DNA from: Meconema thalassinum | Lineage: Eukaryota; Arthropoda; Insecta; Orthoptera; Tettigoniidae | Assembly (NCBI GenBank): GCA_946902985.2 | Contig: OX336388.2 | Location: 222,912,467-222,976,466, forward strand | Direction: 5' to 3' | DNA: 64,000 bases | The notes under the pieces: model-generated | The model's database searches: none | Told to the model about the DNA's origin: nothing | The model's input: only the letters and a program-made list of their open reading frames with translations | Translations under genes and position numbers: made by a program | Shown here: piece by piece, positions 1 through 12,148 of the stretch | How the letters are laid out: each line of letters starts with the position of its first letter | Position numbering within the stretch: the first letter of the stretch is position 1

Positions 1-102
1 GATCATGTAGCTCCGTGTACTTTGGGTGTGTGTAGAATTTGTCTGATAACCGGTGTTAATTGTGATGGCTGTATTAGTGTGTGTTATCTGTTTTTAATTC
101 AA

Positions 103-638
103 CGGTGGGTTAGTGGATAGCGTGTCGGTCTACTAACCCCAAGATTGCAGGTTTGCTCCTGGCCGTGGTAAGTGATTTTTGAAAGGCGGAAAAAATACGA
201 CACCATGTCATACGATGTTGGCATGTTAAAGAACCCATTTGAATTCAGTAGGCCGTGTCCATAATGGCAAAATTAATATCGGGAGTTTCCGCCAACACAA
301 AGTTCCTCATTTCATCGATGTATTCCGGGCTTAAAGGCCGTGTTCCAGGGGCTTGTGACGGTCCCGACGTTTCGCAGAAAACTGCGTCCGGCATTTTCCA
401 GGGTTCCTCTGACTTCGCCAGCAGCGAAGCATGAACTTTGTAACGCCGGCCGTGAAAGCCTCAATTCTTACACAAAGTTCCTCATTTCTCTACTAGAAAG
501 CGCTATAGTGTTCAAGGAGCTTAGATATCTAACCTCCTTGACTTTCATAGTGATTCAAGGAACAACGAAATCCGACATGCAAGCTACCCTCTGGGTGTCA
601 AATTACAAAGCTTGCACCCGGCACCCGAGGCCATACGA

Positions 639-667
<29 letters not shown>
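103..667 (+). mobile_element. SINE-B copy 1, inserted in SINE-A
   Basis: A tRNA-like head (B-box-like around 150-165) is followed by a body shared with 8291-8773 and 61913-62295, and by an (ATT)n tail at about 640-667. The insertion is flanked by a 9-bp direct repeat, TTAATTCAA, at 94-102 and 668-676. It lies in the opposite orientation to the host SINE-A. The body is itself interrupted at 314-469. Confidence 0.85.
314..469 (+). mobile_element. 156-bp insertion with 19-bp TSD inside SINE-B
   Basis: The 19-base sequence ACACAAAGTTCCTCATTTC occurs at 295-313 and again at 470-488, bracketing 156 bp that the other two SINE-B copies lack. A long TSD points to target-primed retrotransposition of a short retroposon fragment; there is no obvious A-rich tail. 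The source element is not identified. Confidence 0.65.
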
Positions 668-672
<5 letters not shown>

Positions 673-1178
673 TCAAGCAAGGACTGCAGACGATAATTTC
701 AAGTAGTTCATACTTTCGCTACCAAATGCTACCGTCCACGACACCTAGCTGTGAACTTGGCTACCACTAGATGCCAACGTAACCAGCGACCGGTGACGAA
801 CGATGGAGCTTAAGAGCATTAATCAAACCTAACCAAAAAATATTGCTTCACACAAGTTTAGTTAGTGGAAGTTTCTTTTACATGCCATAAATCTATGACA
901 TGGGACCGCCGGCTTTACTTCCCCTCCGAAGGAAGGCATACTGAGGGATTATTAACACTCTTAAAAAATCCGATGACTTCGGTCGGGTTTGAACCCGCGA
1001 TCTTGGGCATGGAAGCTCAGCATGCTACCAACTACGGCAGTTGGATGATCAGTTTCGACAGCCACGCGATCATCATCAGATCCTTTACACCTAAGGCAAT
1101 GTTTATAAGTACGGGTTATGCTATTTTGCCTCACATATCTTCAGTGGTTGCGCTAGTTTAATTACTACTGGATTTAAA

Positions 1179-1777
1179 TCTCTACATACTCGTAGTAGGC
1201 TATAAAACAAAGTCCCCGATTCTTGGATGTCACGGGAAATCTCGAGAACCACTGGATGTATGTTGATGCGGTTTACACCATTCTGTAAAGGATTTCCCGA
1301 GGAAGGTTTTTGTATAAAACCATTTATTTATGAGCAAAAGAAGCCGAGTTGTAACGATTTAAGTGAATCGAGTCGAAAAAGAGAACCAACCGTCCGTGCG
1401 CCTTTTAACAGTTAAAAAATATCTATAGGGTCTATACTATGAGAGTAAAAATTGTTCAGCATGAAAAGTTTTACCAAAAAAATCCGGGACACCATATCTT
1501 TATCTTTAATACATCGCCCACTATAAGTGTTTTAAGTGTTTATTTCTTCCAACAATCTCCATTCAGTGGAAATTTAAATTACTAGCTTCGGAGCGAAGGA
1601 GCCTATCACCCCACTTTCGGCCAGCTTCAAACTGTCGAGTTAAGACTTCAGAGAAGAGTACAGTTTGGAGTTTCGCTGTTCACCTCGGCCTTTCTAAATT
1701 GCGTCTGGGACCTGCCTTTTAAGCTCACGCTGGGTAAACAGTTAAAGATACCGGGCGAAGCCGGGATGGGTTGCTAG
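1179..1777 (+). mobile_element. Non-autonomous Helitron, copy 1
   Basis: It begins TCTCTAC directly after an A and ends with CTAG followed by T, as expected for Helitron insertion between A and T. About 10 nt before the CTAG is a short GC hairpin (CCGG-GCGAAG-CCGG, 1752-1765). The body matches 42608-43520. No Rep/helicase coding is present, so it is non-autonomous. The boundaries rest on Helitron end rules plus the second copy. Confidence 0.7.
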
Positions 1778-1959
1778 TACTGTAAGTGTAGCCTATATTG
1801 TACATATCCCAGGGCGAGGCACGAGGTAGCACTTTAGCGATCTCGACCACCGCGGCCAATTTATACAATAGCAGACTCCAACTCCCTGACTGCGCACAAT
1901 TCCAGTCAAAACGCTTAAGATATTTCAACATACGCAATAAAACAGTCGATACTATTTGG

Positions 1960-2919
1960 ACTAAATTGAAATCGATTGGACTAAAGTAGACTACAGGGAT
2001 AGGAGGTTGATCTACAATCTATACAGAAACCAGACAGCAATCATTCGAGCTGAAAGACATGAGAGAGAAGCTGGTATTCAGAAAGGGGAGAAAAATTTAA
2101 AGTGGGAGTGAATATTCAAGGAGAAATAATTTCAACTCTGAGATTTGCTGATGACATCGTCATCTTGGCCGACACGCCTGAGGATTTGAATGAGTTTTTG
2201 AATGGTATGGACTCCGTCTTGTGGAAAGAATTCATGATGAAAATTAATAAATGTAAAACAAAACTATTAGAATGCAGCCGAAATAAATCAGAAATCTCTA
2301 TGGACATCAAATTGGCAGGTGAAAAGCTGAAGGAAGTAGGAGACTTCTGTTACTTAGGAAGCAAAATAACCAGTGATGCACGAAGCAAAGAGGATATAAA
2401 AAGTAGGTTGGCTCAGGCAAGGAAAGCAAAAAAGGAATCTGTTGACATCGAATATAGATTTAGGTATTAGGAAGTCATTTTTGAAAGCCTTTGTCTGGAG
2501 CGTGGCGCTCTATGGAAGTGAAACTTGGTTTATTGGTGCAGCAGAAAAGAGGAGAATTGAAGCATTTGAAATGTGGTGTTATGGGAGAATGATGACGATC
2601 AGATGGGTAGATAGGGTTACAAACGAAGAGGTATTAAGACGAGTGGGAGAGGAGAGATGTTTCTGGCGACTGCTAATGAAGAGAAGAGATAGGTTAGTAG
2701 GACACATACTAAGACACCCAGGAATAGCATGCTTAGTTATGGAAGGAAGAGTCGAGGACAAGAACTGTAGGGGTAGACCAAGGTTAGAATATGTTAAATA
2801 GATTGCCTCGGATGTACTGTAGGGTGTGGGAGCTATGTAGAGATGAAACGATTAGCTCAGGACAGGGAGGCATGGAGTGCTGCATCAAACCAGTCAAAAG
2901 ACTGAAGACTCAAACAACA
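1960..2919 (+). pseudogene. LINE-I copy 1, 5'-truncated reverse-transcriptase pseudogene
   Basis: A 5'-truncated non-LTR retrotransposon closely related to 14942-16223. The reverse-transcriptase FADD core is readable in the frame running 2102-2470; a small deletion near 2430 shifts the frame, and the conserved C-terminal region continues at 2442-2801 in another frame. Compared with copy 2, about 80 bp preceding the FADD block is missing near 2087. The 3' end finishes in a CAACAA-type tail. A 9-bp TSD, ACTATTTGG, lies at 1951-1959 and 2920-2928. Not functional. Confidence 0.85.
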
Positions 2920-2928
2920 ACTATTTGG

Positions 2929-4561
2929 TAGACTCTCCGGTTGAACAAAAATAAGAAGATATAAATATGTCGAATCCAATTATAATAATCAGCATTAGCA
3001 AAAGTTAAAAAAAAACTAACAAAATCTTCATCATTCCATGTTTGATTACGCGTGAATATCATGAAGTCAAAGACATTCGAGGAAAGATAAACAGTATCGG
3101 TCTAATAACCTTTACACGATTCCAGTCAACCGTATCGAACCAACTATGTTCTGCGTTGGAAACACAAGGAATTAACAAATAATGAATCTGTATACATTTT
3201 AGAATGGTGGGCTATAAATTGAAGCTTTCCGATTGCCTCTGGGAATTGGAAACGAATTCGAATCAACCATTTCATTTGATAAATAAACTGTACTTGCAAA
3301 ACACTCTTTCAGAATTGAACAAGAAATCCGATCGAGGTATGAGGCAATAGCAGTCGTCTTTTGACATACCGCGCTGTCACAGAATGTGGATGTATGTTAT
3401 GAAATAGCTACGTTAGCAGAGACAACACGGTATTCTCTGATAATGCTCCGCAGCTCAACCGTTACTGGTTTCAATTGATTACATTGTTACCAAAGCAGTC
3501 GCCTGATTTAGAAGGCAGTGTCCATATTATTCAGTTACATGAATAAATAAATAAATAAAATGATTGAATAAAGGATTGGATAAATAAACAGATAAATAAA
3601 CAAATAAGTAAATAAATAAAAATAAATAAATAAATAAATAAAATAGCTTTATACTTACTTCAACCTCCATGACTTTATTTAATCTTAATGGAGGAAAGGC
3701 AGTTAAATCCTAATTTTTATCACCAACCATGAATATGTTTAAAAAATCAATTTTGGTAAGAAATGATATATAATCAACATCTTACCTATCTTTGAGATAC
3801 GATAAATCTATTACTAAATTGATGTTCGAGCAGAATTTTCAGGTCGCCTGAACAATCTAGGGAGAAAATATTTTGATACTATTAAATGCCGTAGTTCAAA
3901 GTTCATTATTCGATTATAATGTGTTCGACAGATACCTAGGTGGATCACAGTTTCCAATTCAATTGATGCTTGGCGATGCACGGACAGCAGTCATATTGAC
4001 AGAAATCGAACAAACGGTCAATTTAACATTATTACGATATGAAACGAATATAGAATGTTCTCTTGTTTAATTCCAAGAAAAGTATAGATATTATAAATTT
4101 ACCACATATTTCAACGATCATTTATTATTTAGCCTATTTCACAGAAGTAAGGATTTCTGAGATCCAATTCTTACTCCCTAAGCTATTTAATATTGAGAAT
4201 GCTTTGCGCGTGATATCATTCTCAAATATTCAATTCTCCTATATGACTTAAGTACCTGCAATTGAATGTCGTCACTTCGATACTTCAAACAAAAGAGAAG
4301 AGCTTGTTCATGAATACAAACTCCCTTTCTTTCTTTTTTTCTCTTCTCTGTTTCAACCTTCTTTTCTTCTCTCCTCTTTCCTGGGAGCTCATCTGATAGC
4401 TTTGTATACCCGCACTGAAGACCGGGTTCCTTTCTGCCATCCTGTTTGCTATGGTAGCTGCTAATCGAAGGAAAACAATACCCAATAGGGAATAGATTCC
4501 AATGTAATTGAATAACAACCTTTTAATCATCATGTACTATTTAGTAGGTTTAGGGAGTTTT
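2929..4561. other. Non-coding stretch, no gene seen
   Basis: AT-rich sequence without a supported coding region. It holds an A/T tetranucleotide tract at 3541-3645 and a pyrimidine-rich run near 4320-4380. The short open frames here have no recognisable domain. Confidence 0.5.
3541..3645. repeat. (TAAA)n-type microsatellite
   Basis: Irregular runs of ATAA/AAAT tetranucleotides with interruptions. It may be the tail of an old retroposon, but nothing recognisable lies upstream. Confidence 0.85.
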
Positions 4562-5735
4562 GACGTGCACTAGGATGGCCGTAAATAGTTTCTAACTGAA
4601 GCCACATTGCAATGAATTCAGGAGGCATTGGATGATCACTACAGCTTCATCGGTGCATTAAGACGGTCGTAAAACGTTTCTAATTGAAGTGATATTGCAA
4701 ACGGATTCAGGAGGCATTGGATGTTCACTACAGCTTCATCGGTGCGTTAAGACGGTCGTAAAACGTTTCTAATTGAAGTGATATTGCAAACGGATTCAGG
4801 AGGCATTGGATGTTCACTACAGCTTCATCGGTGCGTTAAGACGGTCGTAAAGCGTTTCTAATTGAAGCGATATTGCAAACGGATTCAGGAGGCATTGGAT
4901 GTTCACTACAGCTTCATCGGTGCGTTAAGACGGTCGTAAAGCGTTTCTTATTGAAGCGATATTGCAAATGGATTCAGGAGGCATTGGATGTTCACTATAG
5001 CTTGATCGGTGCATTACGATGGTCGTAAAGCGTTTCTAACTGAAGCGATATTGCAAACGGATTCAAGAGGCATTGGATGTTCACTACAGCTTCATCGGCA
5101 CATTAAGATGGTCGTAAAGCGTTTCTAACTGAAGCGATATAGCAATGAATTCAGGGGGCATTGGACGTTCACTATAGCTTCATCGGTGCATTAAGATGGT
5201 CGTAAAATGTTTCTAATTGAAGTGATATTGCAAACGGATTCAAGAGGCATTGGATGTTCACTACAGCTTCATCGGCACATTAAGATGGTCGTAAAGCGTT
5301 TCTAACTGAAGCGATATTGCAATGAATTCAGGGGGCATTGGACGTTCACTATAGCTTCATCGGTGCATTAAGATGGTCGTAAAACGTTTCTAACTGAAGC
5401 GATATTGCAATGAATTCAGGGGGCATTGGACGTTCACTATAGCTTGATCGGTGCATTAAGACGGTCGTAAAACGTTTCTAATTGAAGTGATATTGCAAAC
5501 GGATTCAAGAGGCATTGGATGTTCACTACAGCTTCATTGGCACATTAAGATGGTCGTAAAGCGTTTCTAACTGAAGCGATATTGCAATGAATTCAGGGGG
5601 CATTGGACGTTCACTATAGCTTCATCGGTGCATTAAGATGGTCGTAAAACGTTTCTAACTGAAGCGATATTGCGATGAATTCAGGGGGCATTGGACGTTT
5701 ACTACAGCTTTATCGATGAGTTAACATGGTCCCAA
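4562..5735. repeat. 89-bp minisatellite, about 13 units, with higher-order structure
   Basis: The segment GGCATTGGA recurs every 89 bp from about 4621 to 5690. Early units are near-identical to one another. Later units alternate between variants: one with AAACGGATTCAAGAGG and ATCGGCACATT, another with AATGAATTCAGGGGG and GGACGTTC. From about 5244 a three-unit (267-bp) period repeats. The array decays at both ends. Confidence 0.95.
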
Positions 5736-6702
5736 AATGTATTTCTTTTTAAGTTTTATTGATGTCATCAGTTTTCGCATGAACATTTTCAAAAGGAAAT
5801 TTCATCTTCCAATACAATATAGGCTACATACTAGCGATGATTTTTATGACACAATATCCGACTAATTTTTAACTTTGATTCATGAAAAAAAAAAGATGTT
5901 ATGTATTGTGTTGTGCCAACTAATGTGGATTCTTGGATTTTTTTGGCGTACCTAATATTTGCCCTGAGGCAGGACAACATGTTCTAGCCTTTCTCCTTGT
6001 ACGATATCTAGGGTTTTAGTGGCTTTCCTTTTGCAATCAGAATTCAAATGTTGAAGACATTCTTTTTCATTCGTTTCAGAAATATCTGCTGTAGTCTATA
6101 TTTTGATTTTTCAAGCGAATTCTTTGTCCTGTGACCAATCAATGTTTTTCAAAATTTGGCGAATATTTTCTTTATTACACCGACTAGGGAATTAAAAGAA
6201 TGTTCCCGCGTCAGCTGCACTTTATAAATATGGGTGGAACATTTGAATGTGTGGATATCTTTACATAATAATTAGACGCGATTCACACCGGATGTCTCGA
6301 AACACAGGTGCTAGAAGCTTTGGAGTGCGGTGCGGTGGGGAAACAGCACTCAATCCTCGAACTATACACCTTGAAAGAACACACATTTCGTAACAAGAAA
6401 ACAAAATATGATCAACAGATTAGCCTAGGGCGTTATGGCACGCACCAAGACTGCAGGTTTGGAAATTGAAATTTTGTATCTCGGTATTGTTAGCGGTGGT
6501 TTTCCCACCGAGTATTTGCACATGACCTACAAGCGAATGCTCATTTCCGACCCTGATAATTAGAGTCACACACACTACTACAGACATCATAGAGACGCAG
6601 GTTATCAGATAAATTGAATACACACCCAAGCATATGGGGCTGATGATCAAGATGTCCCAGATGAAGAAATTCTAGGCGAAGAAAAATTCAACATCATCAG
6701 CT
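5736..6702. other. Non-coding stretch, no gene seen
   Basis: AT-rich unique-looking sequence between the minisatellite and a (TAA)n tract; no coding or RNA feature is supported. Confidence 0.45.
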
Positions 6703-6703
6703 A

Positions 6704-6784
<81 letters not shown>
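6703..6784. repeat. (TAA)n microsatellite
   Basis: About 27 uninterrupted trinucleotide repeats. A related degraded segment (beginning AGATGAAGAAATTCT) lies on both sides, near 6660 and 6850, so the tract may have grown within an old duplicated LINE fragment. A second short (AAT)n tract lies at 6942-6964. Confidence 0.9.
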
Positions 6785-6785
<1 letters not shown>

Positions 6786-6982
6786 TCACCTGGCACGGAT
6801 AAAAGAATAGAACAAGGACTAAAGAACGGAGGAAAATATTCAGTGCCCAGATGAAGAAATTCTGGGAAAATAAAAAAAATCAACGTCAAAAGCTAGATAA
6901 TTCTATAGTGCTGCACAGATGGTCATAACTCTGTAACAATTAATAATAATAATAATAATAATAATTGCATAAATAAAAAATA

Positions 6983-7396
6983 TCAGAAAGATGGACAATG
7001 GTGGATCGTACCAAATGAAGTGGTATACAGAGAACTGGAGCCAATAACTGATACTAATCGAAAGAAACGGATTTATTTTTTTGGTCACATTATGAGGACA
7101 CCGGAAACCAGATTATCTAGAAAAATTGTTTGAGAAACTTTGGAATATGAAACAACAAGTAGGATGGATTAAGGAAATTAGAGAAGATATGAAAGAATTA
7201 GACTTTCAAAACAAAACAAAAAACTTAAAAAATTCAAAGACATAAAAATAAGATTTCAACCAAAAATAGACAAACGTAATACAGTAAAAAGGGTGTTTAC
7301 CGATGAGGAACGCCTGAGAAGATCAGAGCGAATGAACACCTACTGGGCGACTCGGAAAGAAAACTTACTGAAGAAGAGGACCAAGAAATGATCGAC
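6983..7396 (+). pseudogene. LINE reverse-transcriptase C-terminal remnant
   Basis: Two readable blocks in separate frames resemble the C-terminal end of insect LINE polyproteins. The block around 7040-7130 contains an FGHIMRTPETR-like motif, and the block around 7298-7390 contains an EERLRRSERMNTYW-like motif ending in a stop. Stops and frame changes separate them. Clade not resolved. Confidence 0.55.
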
Positions 7397-7975
7397 TGAA
7401 GTGGTCCAATGAGGCCGTAAGGCCTTTTAAGATTTTATTTTTCAAATCATAAAATCAAAGTATCAGTACCGACAGAATTTGAATATCACATACCGCACAA
7501 ACGCAGTAGACTACACTATTTTCGGTGAAAGGCAACAGCTCACTCATCCTAATCTTAATTCTTTGTTAGTTTTGTTAAATGAACATTAGGAAAAACGTCT
7601 AGTAAATACAATGCCGCCGTCCGTTTGACGGAAGCAATACTCATAAAGCATTTGACAGAAAGAAAAACGACTAGTTAAACAATAGACTACTGGTGAGTGC
7701 TTTCTCCGTAGATAGGAGTAAAGACAAATGTTCACGCTTTAAGGATTTTATCGTTTTCAGTTGAACGTAAAAGATAATTTTGATGACTTTGCAACCAAAC
7801 AAACACGAAAAGGAACATATTCTATATTTATTTAATTTCTTCTTTTTGTAATAGCTGACACAGGCTAAATAGGTGATGGCTGCATTTAGTGGTCATAAAT
7901 TACCTCAAGGCTAAGTAAGTTGTCTGGTTGTCCTGTTTTTAAAACAAATTAGGCTTACTGTATTTTTACCGTAAT
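7397..7975. other. Non-coding stretch, no gene seen
   Basis: No supported feature between the LINE remnant and SINE-A copy 2. Confidence 0.4.
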
Positions 7976-8290
7976 GTATTTTAGGGACGTAGCCGAAACT
8001 AGGGCTGTTAAGGGGCTGCGACAACGCGGTCATGTAGCCCCGTGTAATTTGGGTGTGTATAGAATCTGTCTGATAACCGGTGTTAATTGTGATGGCTGTA
8101 TTAGTGTGTGTTATCTGTTTTAATTCAAGTAAGGACTGCAGACATCCGATTTTCAAGTAGTTCAAACTTTTGCTACCATACGCCACCGTCAACGACCAAC
8201 TAGTTCTAAACGTTGTTACTAAATGCCACCGCAGTCGGCTCCTGGCGACGAACATTGGGACCTAAAAGCGTTAGTCAAATATAACCAATA

Positions 8291-8773
8291 CTAATAATAT
8301 CGTATGGTCTCGGGTGCCAGGTGCAAGCTTTGTTAATTGACACCCAGAGGGCAGCTTGCGTGTCGAATTTAATGCTCCTTGGAGCGCTATGAATGTCAAG
8401 GAGGTTAGATATCTAGCTCCTTGACGCTATACCGCTTACTAGTAGAGAAAGCAAGAGTTTAGTGCTTTTCAGTCGGTCAACACGAATGTACCCAAAAGAG
8501 ATGGGTTATGCCCTAATCCTGAAATAAATTACATGAGATTAATAAAATAGAGAAATGAGGAACTTTGTGTTGGCGGAAACTCCCAATATTAATTTTGCCA
8601 TTATGAACACGGCCTACTGAATTCAAATGGGTTCTTTAACATGCCAACAACGTATGCCATGAGTATTGTGATTTTTGTCGCCTTTCAAAAATCACTTACC
8701 ATGGTCAGGAGCGAACCTGCAAGCTTGGGGTTGGTAGTCGACACGATAACCACACACACACCGTGGCAAGATA
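8291..8773 (-). mobile_element. SINE-B copy 2, inserted in SINE-A
   Basis: Minus-strand SINE-B with an exact 12-bp TSD, ATATAACCAATA, at 8279-8290 and 8774-8785. The (ATT)n-type tail is short (8291-8300). The head near 8700-8765 has a B-box-like segment. It is interrupted by a 97-bp insertion at 8451-8547. Confidence 0.85.
8451..8547 (-). mobile_element. 97-bp insertion with 8-bp TSD inside SINE-B
   Basis: TAGAGAAA is repeated at 8443-8450 and 8548-8555, bracketing sequence absent from other SINE-B copies. The inserted segment matches, in reverse, 63715-63800, so it is a dispersed repeat piece, perhaps the 3' end of an unidentified retroposon. Its strand is arbitrary. Confidence 0.6.
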
Positions 8774-9020
8774 ATATAACCAATAATTTAACTTCAAACA
8801 ATTGTAAATAGTGGTAGGTTCTTTTACATGTCATGAATGTATGACATGGGACCGCCGGCTTTTCTTCCCCTAAGAAGGAAGGCATACTGAGGGATTTTTT
8901 CACGATCTTAAAAAATCCGACGACTTCGGCCGGGTTTGAACCCGCGACCTTGGGCATAGAAGCTCAGCATGCTACCTACTACGCCACCGAAGCCGTATTT
9001 TTGGCAGATTAATTTGCGTT

Positions 9021-9170
9021 CACAAATAATCGATTATTCGAAGCAGAAAAATGTATTAATTGCTAAAAATAATAATTAATCGATGATGCATTTAACTTAA
9101 TCGATTGGTCGTTTAATGGATACATCTGTTGGTCGAGTAATTGATTAGTTGTTTTGTCGATTAATCGATG
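9021..9170. other. Cluster of TAATCGAT boxes
   Basis: The octamer TAATCGAT or its complement occurs four times, with one near-match, in about 150 bp just beyond the SINE-A head. It could be a subterminal repeat array of an old transposon or a protein-binding cluster; the sequence alone does not decide. Confidence 0.4.
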
Positions 9171-10253
9171 TACTTCGCTCCATTCACTGCTTCCTTTATC
9201 TCTGGATCCACAAAAAACTAATTTTTGAAAACGTCTATTAGGCTACAGTTAAACAATGCTTTCATACATAAACTTAACTTGTAAGCTTCTCAAAATATTG
9301 AAAGTCTGAATAATATTAATATAAATGTTTATTCCTATTTTTTCTTCACAATTTAGCCTTTCTTTTAAAAGAAACCTGTAGTTGAATTTGATATATCAAT
9401 ACTTAGGTTCAAAATAATCCAAAGATCTCCCTAAATCACGTATAAGGTCTCAGAACCCCATCTCTTATGAAGTAGTAGAGATGGAACTCGGAATATGGTT
9501 AAATTTACATTATCAATATAAGGGTGGTACAGTCCCCTTAAAATATGATCCCAAAATTAATAAAAAATGATTAGGTATAAAGAATTACTTGCAAATAGTA
9601 TGCGCATCATATCAGCGTGAAGTGAGGTACTTTGGTAAGAACCAAGGGATCTCATTAAACATTCCTTAGTTAAATTAGTGCATAATATCAAATAATTTTA
9701 GTAACTGATGTGATTATAATGTACAAACAAATTTATATAAATGATTTTCACTTTTCAATTTTAATAAGATAATTTTTCCATAAATTAATTAAACGGTCAC
9801 TTAAGTTAATTGATGTAGCTAAGAATTATTCAATAAGATCAGCATGTTTACAAGCATTGGTAACTTCTGAATCAACTAGAAAGTTAAAGAAGAGTGATCT
9901 ACGATACCTATGTCGTATGGTTCTTTTTTTTTTACATTTCTACACTCGCGCTGGGAATGTTCTAGGCAGGTTTCAAATTCTAGAGCAGTTTTCAATTAAT
10001 TACAGATATGGCTACAAACTAATGAAAGTAACACAATAACACATGGCTAAGATATAAATATGATGCATGGAGTATTTGCACGGGACTAATGACCGAATGA
10101 CTGTATTCAACAACTCATCATGTTGAATAACGAATTAACTAATATCAATCTATTTCCTTAATATATGTCTGTTTCCCCCTCTTGATTTTCAGCACACACA
10201 AAATTTGTGATACTTTGATTCCTACAAATCCAAAAATCTAACAATTTGAATGA

Positions 10254-10288
<35 letters not shown>

Positions 10289-10789
10289 GAAACAAAACCG
10301 CCTCAAGAAACGACCGATCATTTCTTTCATATGTGTCATAATAATTGCATGATGATATTTCCCAAAAATTGGATACTACCGAGGTATCAATCCCATCAGT
10401 TTTTTTATATTTTCTATTCCACATTCTAGAAATTACATTTTCTATATTAGGAATTTTATAAGGTATAGGCTAATTCAATATTTTTTACAAACCATAATAA
10501 TGAAGACAATGATTTTCGGTCGTTTATGTTAGAACTCAACAAACTATTTTGAGATGTCAGTTTCCGCCTCTTTAGTGCCCATTCACATCTTCCATAGGAA
10601 TAGCAATTAAAAGTGAATATGATAAAGAATATATATAAATACAATTTCAGTGTAGTGTAGTGATTAATATCCTTAATATTTAAAGCACATCAACACACAA
10701 ACGTTTCAAATTTTGAATTCTACTAATATCTTCCTCTCCTAAAACCTGCCCAAGACACAAATACAATGAACATTTGGTTATATGAAGAG
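9171..10789. other. Non-coding stretch with a (GAAA)n tract
   Basis: AT-rich sequence with no supported gene. A (GAAA)n microsatellite of about eight units lies at 10254-10289. Confidence 0.5.
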
Positions 10790-11420
10790 CGATTTTGAAA
10801 ACAACTTACACTTTTCTGTATTACACAAAATATCACTGTCATTCCACCAATATTCCATTTGATTGGTGTCTGCTTACAAACACACCTTCTGCGATTTATC
10901 AAACATGTGTAACTAGCGCTAAATACAGAGGTTACACATATATTAAACTAATAATTAGTACAAACAAGTTTGTCTCTAAATTGAAACTAATTTTGTAGTT
11001 CGGAAGTCACAAAACTGATGGGACAATATTTTAGGGACTATCATACCAAATGAACGAGCATAGTTGAATACCGTACAGTAAAGATCAGTCTACCTGTAAT
11101 AATCATTTGTAAGCACACCTTGTAACCATCCATTATGGCCACTTGGTTGCAATAAATATTTATTATGAACGAAAATGCGATCAGATTGTGTGGCTAAATT
11201 AATATGAGTTTGCCAGATACTAAACTGTGACTGGATATAGAATACTGTGTGAAAATTATCTGTTCTGGATTATGCTCAGGGCTTAATATTGTCACAGTTT
11301 TCCACATTTTGTTTCTCCTTACTTTTCATTAGTTTTCTTCTGAAATGAAGCTAATAGATTCTTCTGTATTCAGCACAAATAAGGATGTAAAGATGTAGAA
11401 GGTCACGACTTTTCCTATGA
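10790..11420 (+). repeat. Dispersed repeat family R, copy 1
   Basis: This segment matches, in reverse orientation, the pieces at 14663-14941 plus 16224-16326 and the pieces at 22759-22918 plus 23502-23790. It contains no coding region. Its uninterrupted state gives an empty-site reference for two insertions in the other copies. About 110 bp at 11058-11168 are absent from copy 3 and are bracketed by ATGAACGA. Confidence 0.75.
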
Positions 11421-11680
11421 AGAAAATGCAATAATGTATTATCCAGAGTAATATCTTGTAGCTAATGATAAAGATGACTTCGGAGATGCAATGGGCCATG
11501 ACGCTGAAAAACGCAATAATGTATTATCCAATGAGAGCAATGTCTTGTATCCAAAGATAAAGATAAAATCGGAGATGCAATGGGCCATGACTTTATAAGC
11601 AAATAAAATACATTAATGTATTATCCTATGGAAGGAATGTCTTGTAACTACAAAGATGATTATGATAATTCATCGTAACC
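11421..11680 (+). repeat. Short tandem array (84-98 bp units) adjoining repeat R
   Basis: A segment containing AATGTATTATCC followed by GGAGATGCAATGGGCCATGAC recurs about three times, at about 11429, 11513 and 11611. The same segment occurs singly in reverse near 14665-14760. Confidence 0.7.
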
Positions 11681-11689
11681 CAACATATT

Positions 11690-12140
11690 CAAACCGGAAA
11701 CAAAATACTGTATTATCCAAGAATCAGAACTAAAAAAAAGAGAGAAAATTAACAAGATTTTCTCTGCACTACTTCATAGGATAAATCACCACAAAACAAT
11801 CTTGCTCCTAATTATATTAATAAATAGGCCTATATGGAGCGATAATCGTGATGCTGTGGAGAAGAATATGATAATACGTGAGATAAATTTTCCGGAACGC
11901 TGGTGAGACTATCAGCAAGATGGAAAGGTACTTGTTATTAATATTATCTAAACTTAAACATAGCCAACCATTTGAAATTCACTAATTATAATGAGTTGGA
12001 GAAATGTATTTTTATTTCCTCTCTGTTCAGCTCTGTTGGAAAGACACTTTTGGTTTGATGCAACTTTATGAATACAACAGTCTGTTCGTTCGATTTCGAT
12101 AAATCGGACTAATACTTTGCTGTGTGCTATGGAGGCTTGA
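11690..12140. other. Non-coding stretch, no gene seen
   Basis: No supported coding region, RNA gene or clear repeat boundary. Confidence 0.4.
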
Positions 12141-12148
12141 TTGGATAA

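Larger units (their letters stand above)
1..1037 (-). mobile_element. SINE-A copy 1 (tRNA-headed SINE), interrupted
   Basis: Read on the minus strand this matches the full-length SINE at 17944-18458. It has a tRNA-like head with a B-box-like segment near 980-1000, a central segment at 870-905 related to one in SINE-B, and a 3' tail at 1-102. The start lies at or beyond the window edge and the outermost head bases are lost near 1037. The element is split by SINE-B at 103-667. Assignment as a tRNA-derived, RNA polymerase III-type SINE is inferred from the head; the element-to-element match is seen directly. Confidence 0.8.
7986..8994 (-). mobile_element. SINE-A copy 2, interrupted by SINE-B
   Basis: Minus-strand SINE-A with tail at 7986-8140 and tRNA-like head at about 8925-8994 (the bases pairing as the acceptor stem are still visible). 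It is flanked by a slightly decayed 10-bp direct repeat (GTATTTTAGG at 7976-7985, GTATTTTTGG at 8995-9004). SINE-B occupies 8291-8773. Confidence 0.85.

Noticed and set aside
4562..5735. CRISPR-like repeat array
   Set aside because: There are no unique spacers; the 89-bp units are contiguous tandem repeats in a eukaryotic context.
6701..6889. Open frame encoding poly-isoleucine (also at 62416-62607)
   Set aside because: Translation of a (TAA)n microsatellite.
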